Origin: Anadara kagoshimensis
Taxonomy: Eukaryota; Mollusca; Bivalvia; Arcoida; Arcidae
Direction of reading: 5' to 3'
Assembly (NCBI GenBank): GCA_021292105.1
Contig: CM037871.1
Location: 34,240,997-34,304,996, forward strand
DNA: 64,000 bases
The translations under genes were made by a program, and so were the position numbers. Below the pieces are notes generated by a model. It made no database searches and was not told the DNA's origin. It was given only the letters and a program-made list of their open reading frames with translations. Numbering within the stretch: position 1 is the first letter of the stretch; the number at the start of each line of letters is the position of its first letter. Positions 11,316 to 24,757 of this stretch are shown in pieces.

Positions 11316-13335
11316 ACATCTTAATATCATGACTGTGGAAATGTCATGTTCCATTAGAAATATTAAAAAAACTGTATTATGTGCAGAATTTGGTGAGTAT
11401 ACAAATGTTGATCATGGCAGAAATAGAATAATAACAAAATAAAACTTTCTCGGGCTGTATTTTTTATTTCTCATCCGTGCTAGACAAAAATCTTTTAACA
11501 ACAATAACATTATTACATTGAAAACCACTTTCAACTGAAAAAAGAAACTCAATTGTAAAAGGGTTAATTTCAAATAAACTTAGAAATGCCATTTATTCAA
11601 TAATATAAATAAAATTAAATCAAAAGCTCGGGAATGCTGGGCGTTATTTGTAATAAACTTGTTTAATAATAAACAACGCATTATAGCGATTTTCGTTCTA
11701 TCTTCAAATTAAAAATATTTTTTTCTTCCACAAAGATTTTAAAAATGTTTTAAAATATTTATAACAAACAAGAATCCTAAAAAACATACCGTATTGTATA
11801 GTATGTTTTGACCATTTCATATAGACATTTTAATACTCTGAGCTGAGCCAATAATAATACTAATATTTTAATGACCTTATTATTATTAATCATATTGTTT
11901 TGATATTGTCAATTTGAAAAACAAATATGTTCACAAATTAAAATTGTACAAATATAAATATATTGCTTATACATTTAATGCAATCATATTGTCTTGTAAA
12001 TTTTAATGCTATATTTTGCAATAATTATGCCGTGCAGTTTAAAGGTATACACAAAAAAATCGCCCAAAGCATTCATAACTGAATATATCTAATCAATTAA
12101 TGTGCGCTTTTAATTTCGTTCAGACCTTTTGCTTCTCAGTTATGCAAAAAAAAAAAAATAATAAACTTATATTTGAGAAATAAGTGGTGTTAGAATTAAA
12201 ATAATTAAAACACAAATACGTTCGTTTTTTTTTATGTTTTCAAGAAGTATTAATCTTTCATTCTTTCAAGAAGTATTTTTATTTGATTCTTTCAAGAAGT
12301 ATTTAACTTTTTTATGTTTTTTTTTTAAATTTAACGAATATGTATATTCACTGATCATAAGGAGATAAATCTTTATTTTTCATAAGTATAAATTATGCAA
12401 AGGTCCTGGAATATAATGTACCAAATTAATGATTGCAAAAAATTCTTCAAAATCAGGAAAAGGCAAAATTAACAACTGATTGTCAGAACTAGGGAACAAC
12501 AAAAGAATCGAAAATGACTGGGAAAACTAAGGTTAATTAGACAGCCTAAAATAGGTGGGTTTAATTCTGTATTCCGACCCCACATGTTGAAAATGTGTAA
12601 AACCAAGAGGATAGAACATAATTATCATTTTCACAACTGGTTCACATCACACTAATATTAGCTGTTGTATCAAACGCTATGTGAATAATACAAAATTTGA
12701 TAAAAATCTTTAAAAGCGTATAAAGGGTAAAATTTAAAAAACAAAACAGAAATATGATAAATTGCAGGAATGTGTAGATCATCACAGCCAGGCTGATAAG
12801 TAAAATAGGAAAACGTCAAAATGTTTTCACACAACCAAGATAACACATGAATACTCATACATCTAATCTTCTGTCACCAATAAATAACACTAACGTTATT
12901 TTTCATGAACCGTTTTTTACACTATAAGAATAACTAGCTTGTTAAGGGTTTTACTTAACATAATTATTATAACTGTAATTACATTAAATCGTTAGTGGTT
13001 ACAAAGTAAAATTCCAATTGGGTTATGTGCATACGCATGCTCTGGCTATTTGAAAATGCATTTAGTATTCCATGTTTCATTTTAGATTTTGTATTTAAAT
13101 TTGCCTAAATTCTGTTAGATAAAATAAAGTACCATAATAATCTTTCATATGTAAAGTATGTTGATTAATTACAACCTAACTGTTCTGTACATTATAAGTT
13201 TATCATAAAACATTTATGAAAAACAAAACATAAAAAATGGCTCCAGACATTGTCCTTTAGATATCAGCCTGACTTCACTTAAACAACATATGACAAATGT
13301 AAAAGAAGGACATTTTACACAGTTTATTCAGGTGC
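11316..13335. other. No gene recognised
   Basis: Very AT-rich. Three loose copies of 'ttcaagaagtatt' occur at 12239-12303. A 62-residue minus-strand frame at 12670-12858 has no features. Confidence 0.4.
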
Positions 13336-13339
13336 GTAC

Positions 13340-13410
13340 CATTTAAGGTTTTACTTTGCTTTTTGAATTGTGATTTGGACATGGACCGAAATGTTATTTG
13401 TATTTTGAAG
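13340..13410 (+). repeat. R1 dispersed repeat, tail only
   Basis: 'ggttttactttgctttttga' and 'attgtgatttggacatggac'. A second tail fragment, 'gattttgatttggacatgg', is at about 13651. Confidence 0.6.
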
Positions 13411-13799
13411 CGAAATTTGTTTTAACATTGGAAGTATTTCGTATTAGATAGTCTGATGTTTTTATATTTTCTTTGTTTTTGCTCTTGTTCTTGTTCTTTG
13501 ACGATTTATTTTTCAGATGCGAATGTCTTCATTTTATTTTTATCAATATAACTTATATACATCAAACGTTTTTTTTTGTATACAAAACTGCTTGTTTGTA
13601 CAATATCTATCAGAAAGTATAAAAATATGTAAAATATTGAATATAACTTGATTTTGATTTGGACATGGACCGTCATGTTTGTGTTTAATTGATAAATATC
13701 TTTCATTACATGGCAAAATGGATGTTCTATTTCCAAATTCAAGCTGAAATGGCGACTTTATGAATCGAAATGGCGACTTTATGAATCGACGCATGGCCT

Positions 13800-16000
13800 T
13801 TTTGAATTTGGTAAGAAATTACATAACTTTGAATATACTGAATATAATGTCCGACTCTTATCTACCTATTTGAACAAAATGTAGGGTGACAAGTTTGAGA
13901 ATTGGCAACAAACCAAGATATGTCTAAATAAATGCGAAACATTAACAAAAATATTAAGCAATGAAAACATCGTTTATAGATTATGATCAACATGTATTGC
14001 ATTCATGACTTTGTTCTTCTCTTTTTCTCTCTCTCATACAACTACAAAAATAGAATCCCGTACAATATAACAGTCCAGGTCTGACTTATTTACAAATTTA
14101 TCACATAATAATATCTAATTTTGTTTACGAAGATTTATGAAATCTCCTTTTCCACAATAATAACAAAAGGATTTAGATTTCATATACAAAATTAACACGA
14201 ATTCAATACGTTAACTTAAGGGGGCAACCGGAAAATTCTATATACAATATGTGAGCCCGTTAACCAAAAACATAATTGTTTTCTTACGTAAAACCAAAGT
14301 TAACAATCAAACTTAGATGAGAAGTCTGCAATACCTAAATATTTAATTCCATGAAATGATGATTGGTTTACGCAAATGATATTCTAATATCGTGTAATTT
14401 AAGATTTGTGAATGTATTTTGCTCATTTCTTTCAATACAAAAACTACTAGTAATTGCGGACAGATATCCACAAGTTGAATCTAGTAAATTCTTTTGTGAT
14501 AGACTTATTCATTTGTATGTTATCACTTCGGTATCCTTTGATATAATGAAAATAGTTATTTACTTGCTTTAAAAAAGAAATTGACATATTTGTTTTTTTT
14601 TACATTTTTGTTTCTGTTCCAATTCGTTTGGGTTTCTTCAAACTTTTCAAATGTCTTTTGATAACTTATTTTTTAATCCACTATTCTGTCTTAAAATTAC
14701 AAATACTGATACAAGACAAGGTTCTTATTTTTTTATGAGGAATGAAAAGTTAAAGTAATTTAAAATGTCCTTTTTCAAAACAATAAACAGATGTTGTGAA
14801 TTAAGAGTCTTTTATAAATTATAAATAAATTAAATTCAATTGAAACTAATGCGCATCTATTTTCAATGACACATACTTTTAAGTAACATATGTTATTAAT
14901 AGAAATGAAGCAATATCGGATATTAAGCAATATACGGGATATTGAATGAAAATACAGAAAACCTGGTATTATTAGGGGAAATAATCACTCTGTTTCGAGT
15001 GTTGAAATATCACAGACTTTAGAATTAAGATCACAATATGATAATTATATGTAGATTTATTTACACAACAATATTAGACTATACATATAGAGGCACAGAG
15101 TCTTTGTATGACAAACGAATACAGCATAACTTATGGTTTTATATAAAACACATTCAATACCCATGTAGGAAAAGTTAACATGTATACAATCTTTGAACAT
15201 GTTTTTTATAACAGGTTTAACGGCTATTTACATTATTTATAATGGACAGATGGGCAAATGTTTATTCGCGTATAACTCGCACTATTACATGTCTTTTTTA
15301 ACTATACCCCATTCAATTTATTTTATAGTACTTATCAGCCGACTTCATTCACAGTAATTTGATTTGAAGGGATGATATAGTTGTATAATTTTTCGAGTTT
15401 CACCAAATCCATGTGAAATTATTAGATACTACGAATACATCCTCTAAAATATGAATCGTAGCTAGAATTGAACATTTTTCCTCCCAATAATGGATAAGTA
15501 GTTAAGCATTTCGTACTTGAGCACAAAATTGAAATGGATATATTCAAGGATATTAAAGGAATGTTTAAACTGGTTAAATGGCAATTTGAATACACATTTT
15601 CTAAATCCTTAATATTTGTGAGTTCAATTTGCCACATAAAAGGAGGTGCACTGGTAACACGTTTGGATTCAAACTGACCAAAATCATACATTAATGTAAC
15701 AGCATTGGTTTATCATGAATATACACAATGTTTGTTAAATAAATGTTATGACTTATATTCATATTTGTTAGTGATAAATGAATTCGGAAGACATCTTTAC
15801 ATTTATTATCAGTTTGAAACTTGCTGCTGAACAGTCAATCTGGTAAATCTGGTAAATCACTATATAATACACAACCATGTTACATCTTGTCCGATTAATA
15901 TATGTATCACCATATTGTGATTTCAAACTTCAAATTTGAATTAAAACAAGACTTTTCAACACACATTTCGCTATTGTTTTTTCATTGTTCCATCTTACTA
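13800..16000. other. 3' flank of the SK gene, no second gene recognised
   Basis: AT-rich. An 89-residue minus-strand frame at 15422-15691 lies downstream of the SK stop. I do not recognise it and see no splice or domain support. Confidence 0.4.
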
Positions 16001-16009
16001 TTCACGATG

Positions 16010-16015
16010 TTTATT
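16010..16015 (-). promoter_or_regulatory. Candidate polyadenylation signal (AATAAA) for the SK gene
   Basis: The minus strand reads AATAAA here, about 220 nt downstream of the SK stop codon. In DNA this AT-rich such hexamers are common; a second lies near 15801. The call is positional only and the true 3' end is unknown. Confidence 0.3.
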
Positions 16016-16236
16016 GTACATCACACTATGGGCCATTATTAAATTTTAATATCGTTGTGAAAATTAAAACGCAACACTAAGACGAAGGCAACCTTCACAA
16101 TCACTGTTCTTCAACACTGGACTGAATATAATGCTGTTAAAAACCTGAAGACATAGGCTGTCTTCATAAGGCAAACTGAGGTTAAAAGTTCTTATACTGA
16201 GCCATTTGTCAATAGGTAATAGTCAATAACAACAAT

Positions 16237-16461
16237 TTATATTTTACTGGCACGATGTGTCGACGGTGCTGAAGATGTTGCCTTTCTTCTTCTTGGGGGA
16301 GACGCTTTTCTTAATTGGTTAAACTCTGATTTTCGTCGATCTGGCAATGTAATATCCTCATTGATTTGTTGGATAGCAGGTTCTGCTCTTAAAATGGTTG
16401 ATTCTTGCTTCTTGGTCATAACTTTATCCGCTATCATGGCGGGTAAATTATCGAGTTGTGT
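16237..16461 (-). CDS. KCNN: SK channel terminal exon: end of coiled coil, tail and stop
   Basis: 225 nt, 74 codons plus TAA at 16239-16237. The acceptor is TTACAG ending at 16462. It starts TQLDNLPAMIADKVM, parallel to the vertebrate ...LPGLISQTI segment that closes the coiled coil, and ends with a basic, Ser/Pro-rich tail (SPPRRRKATSSAPSTHRASK). That tail resembles the SRRRRSSSTAPPTSSESS end of vertebrate SK2, which supports this being the genuine C-terminus rather than a read-through. The in-frame ATG inside the exon is not a start. Confidence 0.92.
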   Translation of the reverse strand, partial: TQLDNLPAMIADKVMTKKQESTILRAEPAIQQINEDITLPDRRKSEFNQLRKASPPRRRKATSSAPSTHRASKI

Positions 16462-16952
16462 CTGTAATATTTTAAAACAAAACAGTATTTTGAATATCTA
16501 GATTTAACAAATTGCTTTGCAACTTTTATATTTTGTCTTATATATCTTAATTGTCATTATAACAATCCTGGGTACAGTTTTCATGTCAAACTAACTGTTC
16601 TAAGAAGAAATCGAAACTCTCTCAACTATCGCTTGCATCAAGAAAAACATTAAACGTGATCAAAGTTTAAATAATACTATAAACCATAGGATTGAGGAAA
16701 GATTAGAGGTTTTTAATGTTTTTTAAACTCCATTGTATGATAAACTGCTGATAAGATAGAAATCATGCAAAACATACCGTATTCAACGTGGGTTCATTAA
16801 GACATTTAATTGAAATTAGCCCCGAATGTTAGAGTTTTCAGCTACACAAATAGTTTTTAAGTATACGTTTGATTGGTTTTTTGCTTAATGTTGATGTTGT
16901 CTGTTATATATTTTTTGCATTTTTTAAAATTTAAATTCACATTAACCAATAC

Positions 16953-17054
16953 CTGTAACTTTGCCAAGGAATCTTCAATTTTGGTTACACGCTTTTCAAC
17001 GGTATTATGGTTTCCATGCATCTCGTGTACCATCTCATGAATTTGTAACTGTGT
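16953..17054 (-). CDS. KCNN: SK channel exon: C-terminal coiled coil
   Basis: 102 nt, 34 codons, phase 0. The acceptor GTTTAG ends at 17055 and the donor is CAG|GTATTG. It encodes TQLQIHEMVHEMHG then a heptad-like stretch VEKRVTKIEDSLAKLQ. In SK channels the region after the calmodulin-binding domain begins with TQ and forms a coiled coil that helps subunit assembly and trafficking. Sequence conservation is weaker than in the upstream exons, but the position, phase, opening TQ and heptads agree. Confidence 0.9.
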
Positions 17055-19437
17055 CTAAACACAAATAAAAACAACAAATGTAAAACAAAATTTCGAAATT
17101 TGGCCCTCATTCTACGATCACTAATCAAGCCATGTAGCGACTATATCTCCATTCCATGCTATACGCTAAATTATATATACACATATACAAAGCTGATTGG
17201 TCTTGCATGCCCGGTTATATACATATATAACTTTATATATAGCACACAATAAAATTTTGATATACTAAAATTTATGTTTTCAAACCAGAACTAAGCAAGA
17301 CAGAAAAGTAAAGTATTAACTTATGTTGGTTTATCAAATGACATTGCATATCATGCTTCTGAAATTTAAATAGAACATTGAATTTTAATGATTTTAAAAT
17401 AAAAGGAAAAAACAAATAGCACATTTCCGATAAATTAGACATCCTATCGGTATCATTATCTTTTTGACATTTATGTGAATGTGTTTTGACATATCATTAT
17501 TACTTAACTTAAAAACAATTTTTACAGCAGTGAAAATACATTTCAGATTTAAAATAAACATTTACAACATTTAATAAGTTACAGAGGATACCAATAAACT
17601 TAAATATATAATTTATATATACTTTTGATATGTATTCAAATAATACAACATGCTTTTCAGAAAACTAAAGAGGAGATAACCAACTATAACCCTAACTGTT
17701 TGCACTGCACATGCGTTATATATTTAAAGTAGTTTGAACACAAAAAATAATAAAAAAGAAGGACCATGCAAGACCATCCGCCATGCCTACTTTCAATACT
17801 AAGAACAAAAAAGAATAAAAATAAAAAACAAGATGCTTTTGAAAATACACATGAAATATCAAACCTGGCGAAATTGAGAATGAGGTATGGAGATATAGAC
17901 GCTTGGCACTGTGTCCAATCCAACCATCCCTACGTTCTACAAGGCAAGGAAAGGAAATACGACGGTGAGTGTAGTCTAGTTTACATTGATAATTACAACT
18001 ATTTAAATCTTGTAAATTTAAACTAATTTCGCTAAGCAAAACAAAATTGAATTTGCATGATGGCATCAAACGATGAGCAATAGATTTGTGTTTGGAACTG
18101 AAATATATAAATTATTGCAGTTTGAATGCCGTTATATCCACACAAGTTTAAGCATGCCACACCGAACCATCGAAATCCCTTTCCTTTACCTCTTTAAGCC
18201 TCTTATAATGACACAAGGTTGTAATTGACATCAAATGCACTACGATAAAATAAATGGTGTTGGTTTCTCAAACATACAACGTATGAAATTGTAACTACAA
18301 ATTGTAAAATACGAGAAAAATTAAAATGCCTGCATGCAAATTCATATTGTTTTACTAAAAGCAAAAAGATAATTTTTAAACGTTATTCGTTTTTCAGATT
18401 TTGGACAGGTTCTTCAAATTTTATTTTTTTAAATATCAACAAAACTGCTTGCTCTTGGTTATGAAAACACGTATAACACCTGGATGACGTAAGGGATTAC
18501 ACTAAGGATAGGTGAAATCAGCTGGCTATAGCAATGCGACAGGTATGTGCACTAAAAATACTATGTTTAAGTAGAATAACACGAAGTCATTTGAAACCGA
18601 AAAGGATGTTCATTGTAAATTTCAGTTGGTTTTCCAAGTAATATCTAACCACCAATATTACCCATTGTTAAATATGTCATGTACATTGATTGTTAAGCAA
18701 GCAACCTTTGTTGATATTAATTAAAAATAAAACAAAAGGCTCAAAGAGGTTATAAGGAAATGATTCCCTTTTCGCGGTGGCGTATAAAGTAAGATTTTAT
18801 TCACTGGGTATAAAATTACTTTTTATATAATAATGACAGAATGTTAATAATATACCTGAAAATGCAAATATAAACTGTACTGAAAAAATTTATACTGCTA
18901 GCATTTTTTTGTAATGAAACAAAAGTATGTAGGCATTTTACGAGGAACTGAAAACATCGCCAAAGACATGTTGTAAAAATTGAATTCTATATCATAATAA
19001 TAATGGTACGAATGTAACAATTTTCGAGTTTCAAAGTTGGCCACTAAGAAAAAAATAGTAGATTCAAATTTAATAAATAAAGTGCAAATGTTTAACATTG
19101 CTTAATTAACTGTGTTTTCTATATTTAAATTACAAAAAAGATATCATGCAAAAAATACATGAGAAAAAATTATGAAATGTAAAAATATATCAATTTTAAA
19201 TAAATCTTGCAATGATAAGCGAACCTTAACAAGAAATCTTGCAAAAATAAGCAAATCTTTAACATAAGTATCTGTAATTAACGCTATGATAATTATTAAA
19301 ATGTAAATAATACAAGGTTATGAAGGATGTAAATCGATCGAAAACGAGAAAGAAATAAATTATTAAAAATTCAATTTTTACAATATACAAGGTGTAAGGT
19401 AAAAAATGAAGACACTAAAAATAAAAAAAAAGTTTAC
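17055..19437 (-). other. SK intron
   Basis: Intron between the distal calmodulin-binding and coiled-coil exons. Overlapping frames on both strands at 17684-18069 have no recognisable content. No repeat family was seen apart from short AT runs. Confidence 0.6.
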
Positions 19438-19507
19438 CTTTCCCATGTCTACTAATGTGCTTTGATGTTCCATCAGTTTTCTCTGGTCCATTTTTACTTT
19501 TCTAAGA
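19438..19507 (-). CDS. KCNN: SK channel exon: distal calmodulin-binding domain
   Basis: 70 nt: 1 nt plus 23 codons. The acceptor ATTTTAG ends at 19508 and the donor is AAG|GTAAAC. It encodes LRKVKMDQRKLMEHQSTLVD followed by MGK. This aligns with the family's LRSVKMEQRKL...NTLVDLAK segment, the last helix of the calmodulin-binding domain. The upstream intron is only about 445 bp. The exon is too short to be seen as an open reading frame and was found by homology and splice sites. Confidence 0.95.
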
Positions 19508-19691
19508 CTAAAATACAATCCAAAAAATTATAAATATTCAATAACAAAAAGAAACATTATTTTGACCTCGATCAATTATATTATTATATATATTTTCTAT
19601 CTCTCTTCTGTATATGTTTCCGTTCTCATTACTGTAAAAACATTAACACCTTCGAACATTCCAAAGTCATGAAAGAAATCAAAATTAACAT

Positions 19692-19712
19692 CATCACACA
19701 CACACACACACA
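19692..19712 (+). repeat. (CA)n microsatellite
   Basis: Short CA run in the small SK intron, extending into CGCG. Confidence 0.85.
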
Positions 19713-19952
19713 TGCGCGCGCTAATATTCCCAGAGTGAAATTGTGCACAAAATCAATTCGAGGCTTAGCCCTTAAATCATTTTGTGATCCCCCCTATGCC
19801 ATTTGTACCTTCAATTTTCCTTTTGCCTTTTTAACTTTTAAAATCAGTTTCAGTTTGGCTTTTTTTTACTGAAAAAGGTCAAATCTATTCATGGATACAA
19901 TGAAAACCTTGAGAGTTTTCACTTAAATTATACTTTGCACAATTATTCATAC

Positions 19953-20080
19953 CTATGGATTGCTTGGAGAAATTTCCGTTGGTGGGACCGAACCCGGGTA
20001 GCGTCTATCTTTCTAGCAAGTTTTGTATATTTATAAATCAACCATGTTTCTCTTAATACATTAGCTGCTGCATATTTTAG
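19953..20080 (-). CDS. KCNN: SK channel exon: calmodulin-binding domain core
   Basis: 128 nt (42 codons plus 2 nt). The acceptor TATTTTAG ends at 20081; the donor is ATAG|GTATGA. It encodes [20 protein letters not shown] followed by a basic stretch and [13 protein letters not shown]. These correspond to the two long helices of the SK calmodulin-binding domain, including the [13 protein letters not shown] core and the HQRKFLQAI motif. Calmodulin binds here constitutively, and Ca2+ binding to its N-lobe opens the channel. The last codon (AG|T, Ser) is completed by the next exon. Confidence 0.96.
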
Positions 20081-20177
20081 CTAAAATATAAAGATAAAAA
20101 TACAAATATAGGGCATATTCCAAAAATTGAAACTGGCAAAGACAACACTGTTTTACAACAGAAAAATCAGAAACATA

Positions 20178-20275
20178 TACACCAATCCATGTCTCAAAGA
20201 AAGGTTGGAAACATTATATTTCACACGTGGATTTCTAATCCGGAACTGAGGCCGGTTGCTCCAGTAGTGTAAGCA
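20178..20275 (-). repeat. R1 dispersed repeat, diverged
   Basis: Reversed: 'caatccatgtctcaaagaaa', 'tttcacacgtggatttctaa', 'ccggaactgaggccgg'. Only about 100 bp upstream of the calmodulin-binding-domain exon in transcript sense. Confidence 0.65.
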
Positions 20276-20279
20276 ACTT

Positions 20280-22060
20280 GTGATAGGCTACCAAATACCA
20301 ATTTGTGGCGGGAAAATGTAGGTGACAACAACATATGCAACCTAGAACATGACACAATGACAAAAAACAACCAAATAAGACGTGAAAAAGAATAGATTAT
20401 TAATTACTCGAGTGCGATAACAAGATTACAAAGATATATAGGTTGTGATATTCCCCATTTGATACAATGATAACAGAATAACACTAAAATTTTAGCAGCT
20501 GTTCCATCGCGTTTTGTATTGGTCTTGCCGCTGCTACTACATGATATCCAGGTGTAAAATGTCTGTTTAACCATAAAGTATGTAGCACTGGATTTAATTT
20601 TATAATCTCATATTTCAGTTTAATGGTCAATAACAAGAAGATGAAATGCTTCTTCTTAAGCATAAAACATAACACTTTTAATTTGAAATCTAAAAGAGGA
20701 CTAAAACTCCAACAAAAGCATGTAATCAAAGCTATAACAACTATAAAATGTCTCTTTAGATATAAATTTTCATAAAATTGCTCAACAAAGTTTTGTTTCT
20801 TTAATTGATAATTCAACATCAAGACGGATACATTAAGATGGAAATCCCTTATTAATGAAGGCACTCAAGAGTTAAATGGAGCACCTGCATAGGAAACCTA
20901 GAATGGTTTGCACATAGAACTCTTCTTAAATTCCAATTGTTCAGAACCACTATTTTATTATTCAAATGTTGTGTTAGAGAACAGGAGAAGTGGTTGTATT
21001 ACATAAGATTTTTAACCTCTTGATTACTGCATACATCTGTAGAGACATCGTGGTACCAGAAATAAATATTATATTTCTAATACGGTTACATTATATATTT
21101 TCACATCCAGAAAAGCATTGTTTGTCGAGACGATAACATTTCTGTCTTGTTTCCGTATAGGATATGTAACAATTACTTTGTTACACTGGCTTTTGTTATT
21201 ATAATCTATTAGTATATCGTTCACATAACTTCTTTGTCATCATTTTCACTTCATAGATCCCGTTTTGTAGATACCAAGTTAGAATCCTACAAGCTATTTC
21301 CATCAACTAACGTCATCAATGATTTTCTCCTTGACCATCCAGATGTGTTGAAGACATTTCTGGATTTACAAAAAACATCAGTGACAACAAGACGCTTACA
21401 ACTACGAGTACAATGAAAACATGCATTGACGTAATCCAGTTAATACAAAGGAATTTAGACTACTCAAACCATAACTCTGTCCCATTATAGATGACATTAT
21501 ACATAAAATTATTGTTATCAAATAAAACGGCTAGATTCATACACGAGGTCTTATGACATTACTCAGTATATGCCGTGGGTGTTACAAAAAATAAATCTAA
21601 ATTTACTTGTACAAGATACTATAAAAGAAAGCAAATATAACACAAAAATACACTTCATACAATTTGAATATTCAGGGTATTGAGACTTCTTGGTCATATC
21701 GACTTTATTTATTTTTGTTTCTAAAAATGTAATGCTTATATTTTTCTGTTGCTCAATTAATCTAAATATTTATTCATTTCCCTAATTGGAGAAAAAGAGA
21801 AGTCTAGTCATACTATTATAGGACTGTGTATTAATCGTGATAAATAATTACGACTCTAATTGTGTATTTATCAAGTGGAATATGTGTTTGATGTCACTAC
21901 AATGAGCTAGGAACACAATCTAATTGGGCAACACATGATGCCACTTTGAAATTGTCCTAAATGTAAGAATACAAAACTGAATAGAAAGTCAAAAATATAA
22001 AATGGGTAAATCACTAAATCACCCAAACAATGTTGGGGGTGACTTCAATATGAATCACAA
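20280..22060. other. SK intron, unannotated part
   Basis: Apart from the 126-codon frame and a 60-residue plus-strand frame at 21234-21416, I see nothing recognisable. Confidence 0.4.
20484..20864 (-). other. Unrecognised 126-codon frame within SK intron
   Basis: The longest non-repeat frame in the window. It is hydrophobic in the middle and Lys/Leu/Phe-rich, as expected from AT-rich DNA. No domain, splice or start context supports it. Probably chance; a decayed retroelement piece is possible. Confidence 0.15.
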
Positions 22061-22064
22061 ATAC

Positions 22065-22135
22065 AGTCTGAGAACTTTTTAATACTTGAACATTTAGTAA
22101 AACAAATGAACTTCCACTAGGTAAGTAAGGACAGG
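22065..22135 (-). repeat. R1 dispersed repeat, partial
   Basis: 'acaaatgaacttccactagg' and 'taagtaagg', just ahead of a direct-orientation copy at 22220, so an inverted pair. Confidence 0.6.
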
Positions 22136-22219
22136 TGTTATGGAAATGTAAGCACCTCATTTAGCTACGACCGCATCGTATAAAAACAAAATTAGGGATA
22201 AAAGGACTATAGAACAATG

Positions 22220-22480
22220 ATACGTCAATGATGTCTCTGTGTCCAGGATTGCCTTGGATATATTTGACGTCTCATAGTTCCATGTTCCTTTCACGCAATT
22301 TTGATTACACACGTGACGGGTGTAGCTAGCTAAACAGGAGGTGCTTACCCTACCGGAGCACCCGGCCTCACTTCCCTGGTGGAAGTTCACGTGTCTAACC
22401 TAACTTGTCAGTTCCAAAGTTTTTACTTTGCTTCTGGATTGTGATTCGGAAATGGATAAGTATGTTTGTTTTTGATATTC
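22220..22480 (+). repeat. R1 dispersed repeat, best-preserved copy
   Basis: Runs from 'gatgtctctgtgtccagg' through 'gacgggtgtagctagctaaa' and 'cttccctggtggaagttcac' to the tail. Positions 22361-22476 match 54631-54746 at all but one base. A reversed head fragment follows at 22490-22560 (agacacagagacatca). Confidence 0.9.
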
Positions 22481-22564
22481 AACATAATTATAGACACAGA
22501 GACATCATACTTTAAAAAATGTGATGACAGCCATAAATGATTTTGAGGGCTTACAATTCCGGTA

Positions 22565-24670
22565 GGGAGACTGAGCTCTACCACAGCGCATTAACTGTAA
22601 AGAATTATCATTTTTTAATACTAATAGAATAATAAATACATATACATGTATGTCACTATTGTCTTTATGAATTAAATATCTATTTACTTTACCCGCAATG
22701 TAAAATAGATACGCAATCTCTAGTAAAACCGAAATTACTATTAATATTTTAACAAGGGCAATATATTAGAAGTGATAAATTGAGAAAAGTTACATTTGTA
22801 TGCCCAATAGCAGGTCAAAGATACAAAGCAAACCCCTCGGTACAAGGCACACGACATATGACTTAAAGTTGAATATTGAATATCTAAACAATTGGAAGCT
22901 ATATTCCACAAAATGGCGACTGAGTAGACTTGGAATAAATCAGTTTAACTGTGCTATGTGGCAATAAAACACACTAACATATTTGTAGCTAGATGTCAAA
23001 TTAACGACATACAGAACACAGTATATTAATAAACACGAAATAAAGCTTTCCAGAGGCCACATTATTTCAGTTAGATGATTTCCAAGGCATTAGAATCAGA
23101 AGACTGAGAAGAGACAGGGTTGCTATAAGTCATTTTAACATTGGATTATTGAAGCCTGTAATACGATTTTGAATCAAATAATTATCGTCTGATCACCTTG
23201 ATGTCCATTTCATCTCACTGAATGTAAAATAATGAGGCTAATGGTATTTGGATGTCCTTTAAATTGATACACAGATTAAGACTGACAACAGAATAACAGA
23301 CACAATCTAAAATGGCTGATGTACCAAGCATCTAATATCAGTGCATTTACTTCCAATATATATATTCCTTTTGATGATTATTTCCAATACATCAAATATA
23401 TATGACGGATAAATGAGAATTTGGTTTGCAGTAATAAGGATTTATTGGTAATGTCAGATGGTGGATGATATGAAATAAATGTACGGAATTAGCAAGGTTA
23501 AACCGTTTTCGCTTCATAAAGTAGTCTGCCAGTTGTAATTTCCTTTGGTTTTAATAAATGAGGAAAGTCGCAGGCGGTTTAAAGTGTAATATGACTTCTG
23601 AAGTATTGGAGGATACATAATGTTATATTCATTGATGAACACAAAGACGATGAAATATTAATGATTTGGCATGAAATTGGAAACATAAGAAACTTGTCTC
23701 TTTATGAGAGATCCCTTAGCGGGTAAAAAGTAATATTTACGACAGCTGTAAAACGATTTAAACATACACGTAGGCCACTAAAGTGAATTGGAAACCATAA
23801 AAATGTCAATAAGACTTTTTAGACTGTCTAAATAAAGGCAACAATAGAACAAATACACAATGAAATAAAAAATGAATTTCTGTTTTATTTAAAGCAAAAA
23901 TGTCGTCATTCCTAGTAATTTTACAAATACAAAAACGAAATGGATAAAAGTTGTGAATGTTGAAGAGTAATTGCGCAATTGTAAGGTAAATATTCTGGGT
24001 ACTTTCCTTTTCAATGTTTAATAACCCAAACCACATATATATTTATACCCCGAGTTTTGATAGAAATAGAAGAATAGCTTATGTAAATAATGGTTTACTT
24101 AGGATTTGGAATATTAATCACCACTAAAAACCTTATAATATTCATGTGTCAATTCAAAATTGTCACAGCAATATGAAAGGATAAAAACTGATAAAGATGG
24201 GGTTTTTTATGGTAACGGATACACAAACACATTAAGCTGGATGCAGACTTAATCTCAAAGAAAATAACTTTTTTATTGTGTATTTGTATAACCAATTATC
24301 ACCATGGAGACAGCCAAAAAACTGGATATGTCAGCATAATTAAATTTGCAAACCAAATTCTCTTAATCAGATGACTTCATATGGACGGAAACATGATTTA
24401 ATGGGATTTAATAGAAAAACAAAATTAATATAACGGCTTTATCTTATTGACTATATTTTATATTGACTACTTAACTTGGAAATTGAATATGGTCTTTACC
24501 AGTCACACAATAACAGAAATCTGAGTAACCAAATCCTAATTAATTGCAGTTAACGTGCATTTAATGTGATAATATTGGTATCTATTTATAACTGTCTGGC
24601 TTAGTTTTTGTTTGAATTCCTTAGGGCGACTGTTTATACAACTACATTATGCATTGAATTATAACTAAAC
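22565..24670. other. SK intron, unannotated part
   Basis: AT-rich. A 76-residue frame at 23806-24036 has no features. Nothing else recognised. Confidence 0.4.
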
Positions 24671-24757
24671 CCAATTTAATTTTTACAGCACTAGACGAAC
24701 GTTTCAGAATAAAATGCGTTATCAGTAGTGCTTCGACCAAAATTATGGAAATAAAAT
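24671..24757 (+). repeat. Duplicated intronic segment, copy 1
   Basis: 'tttaatttttacagcactag' followed by 'acg' and 'cgttatcagtagtgctt', matching 28249-28330. It lies 1.4 kb on the transcript-downstream side of the S6 exon. Confidence 0.75.

Noticed and set aside
17684..18069. 117-residue minus-strand frame sense with the SK gene, as an alternative exon
   Set aside because: No similarity to SK tails and no phase-compatible splice boundaries; overlapping frames on both strands suggest chance.
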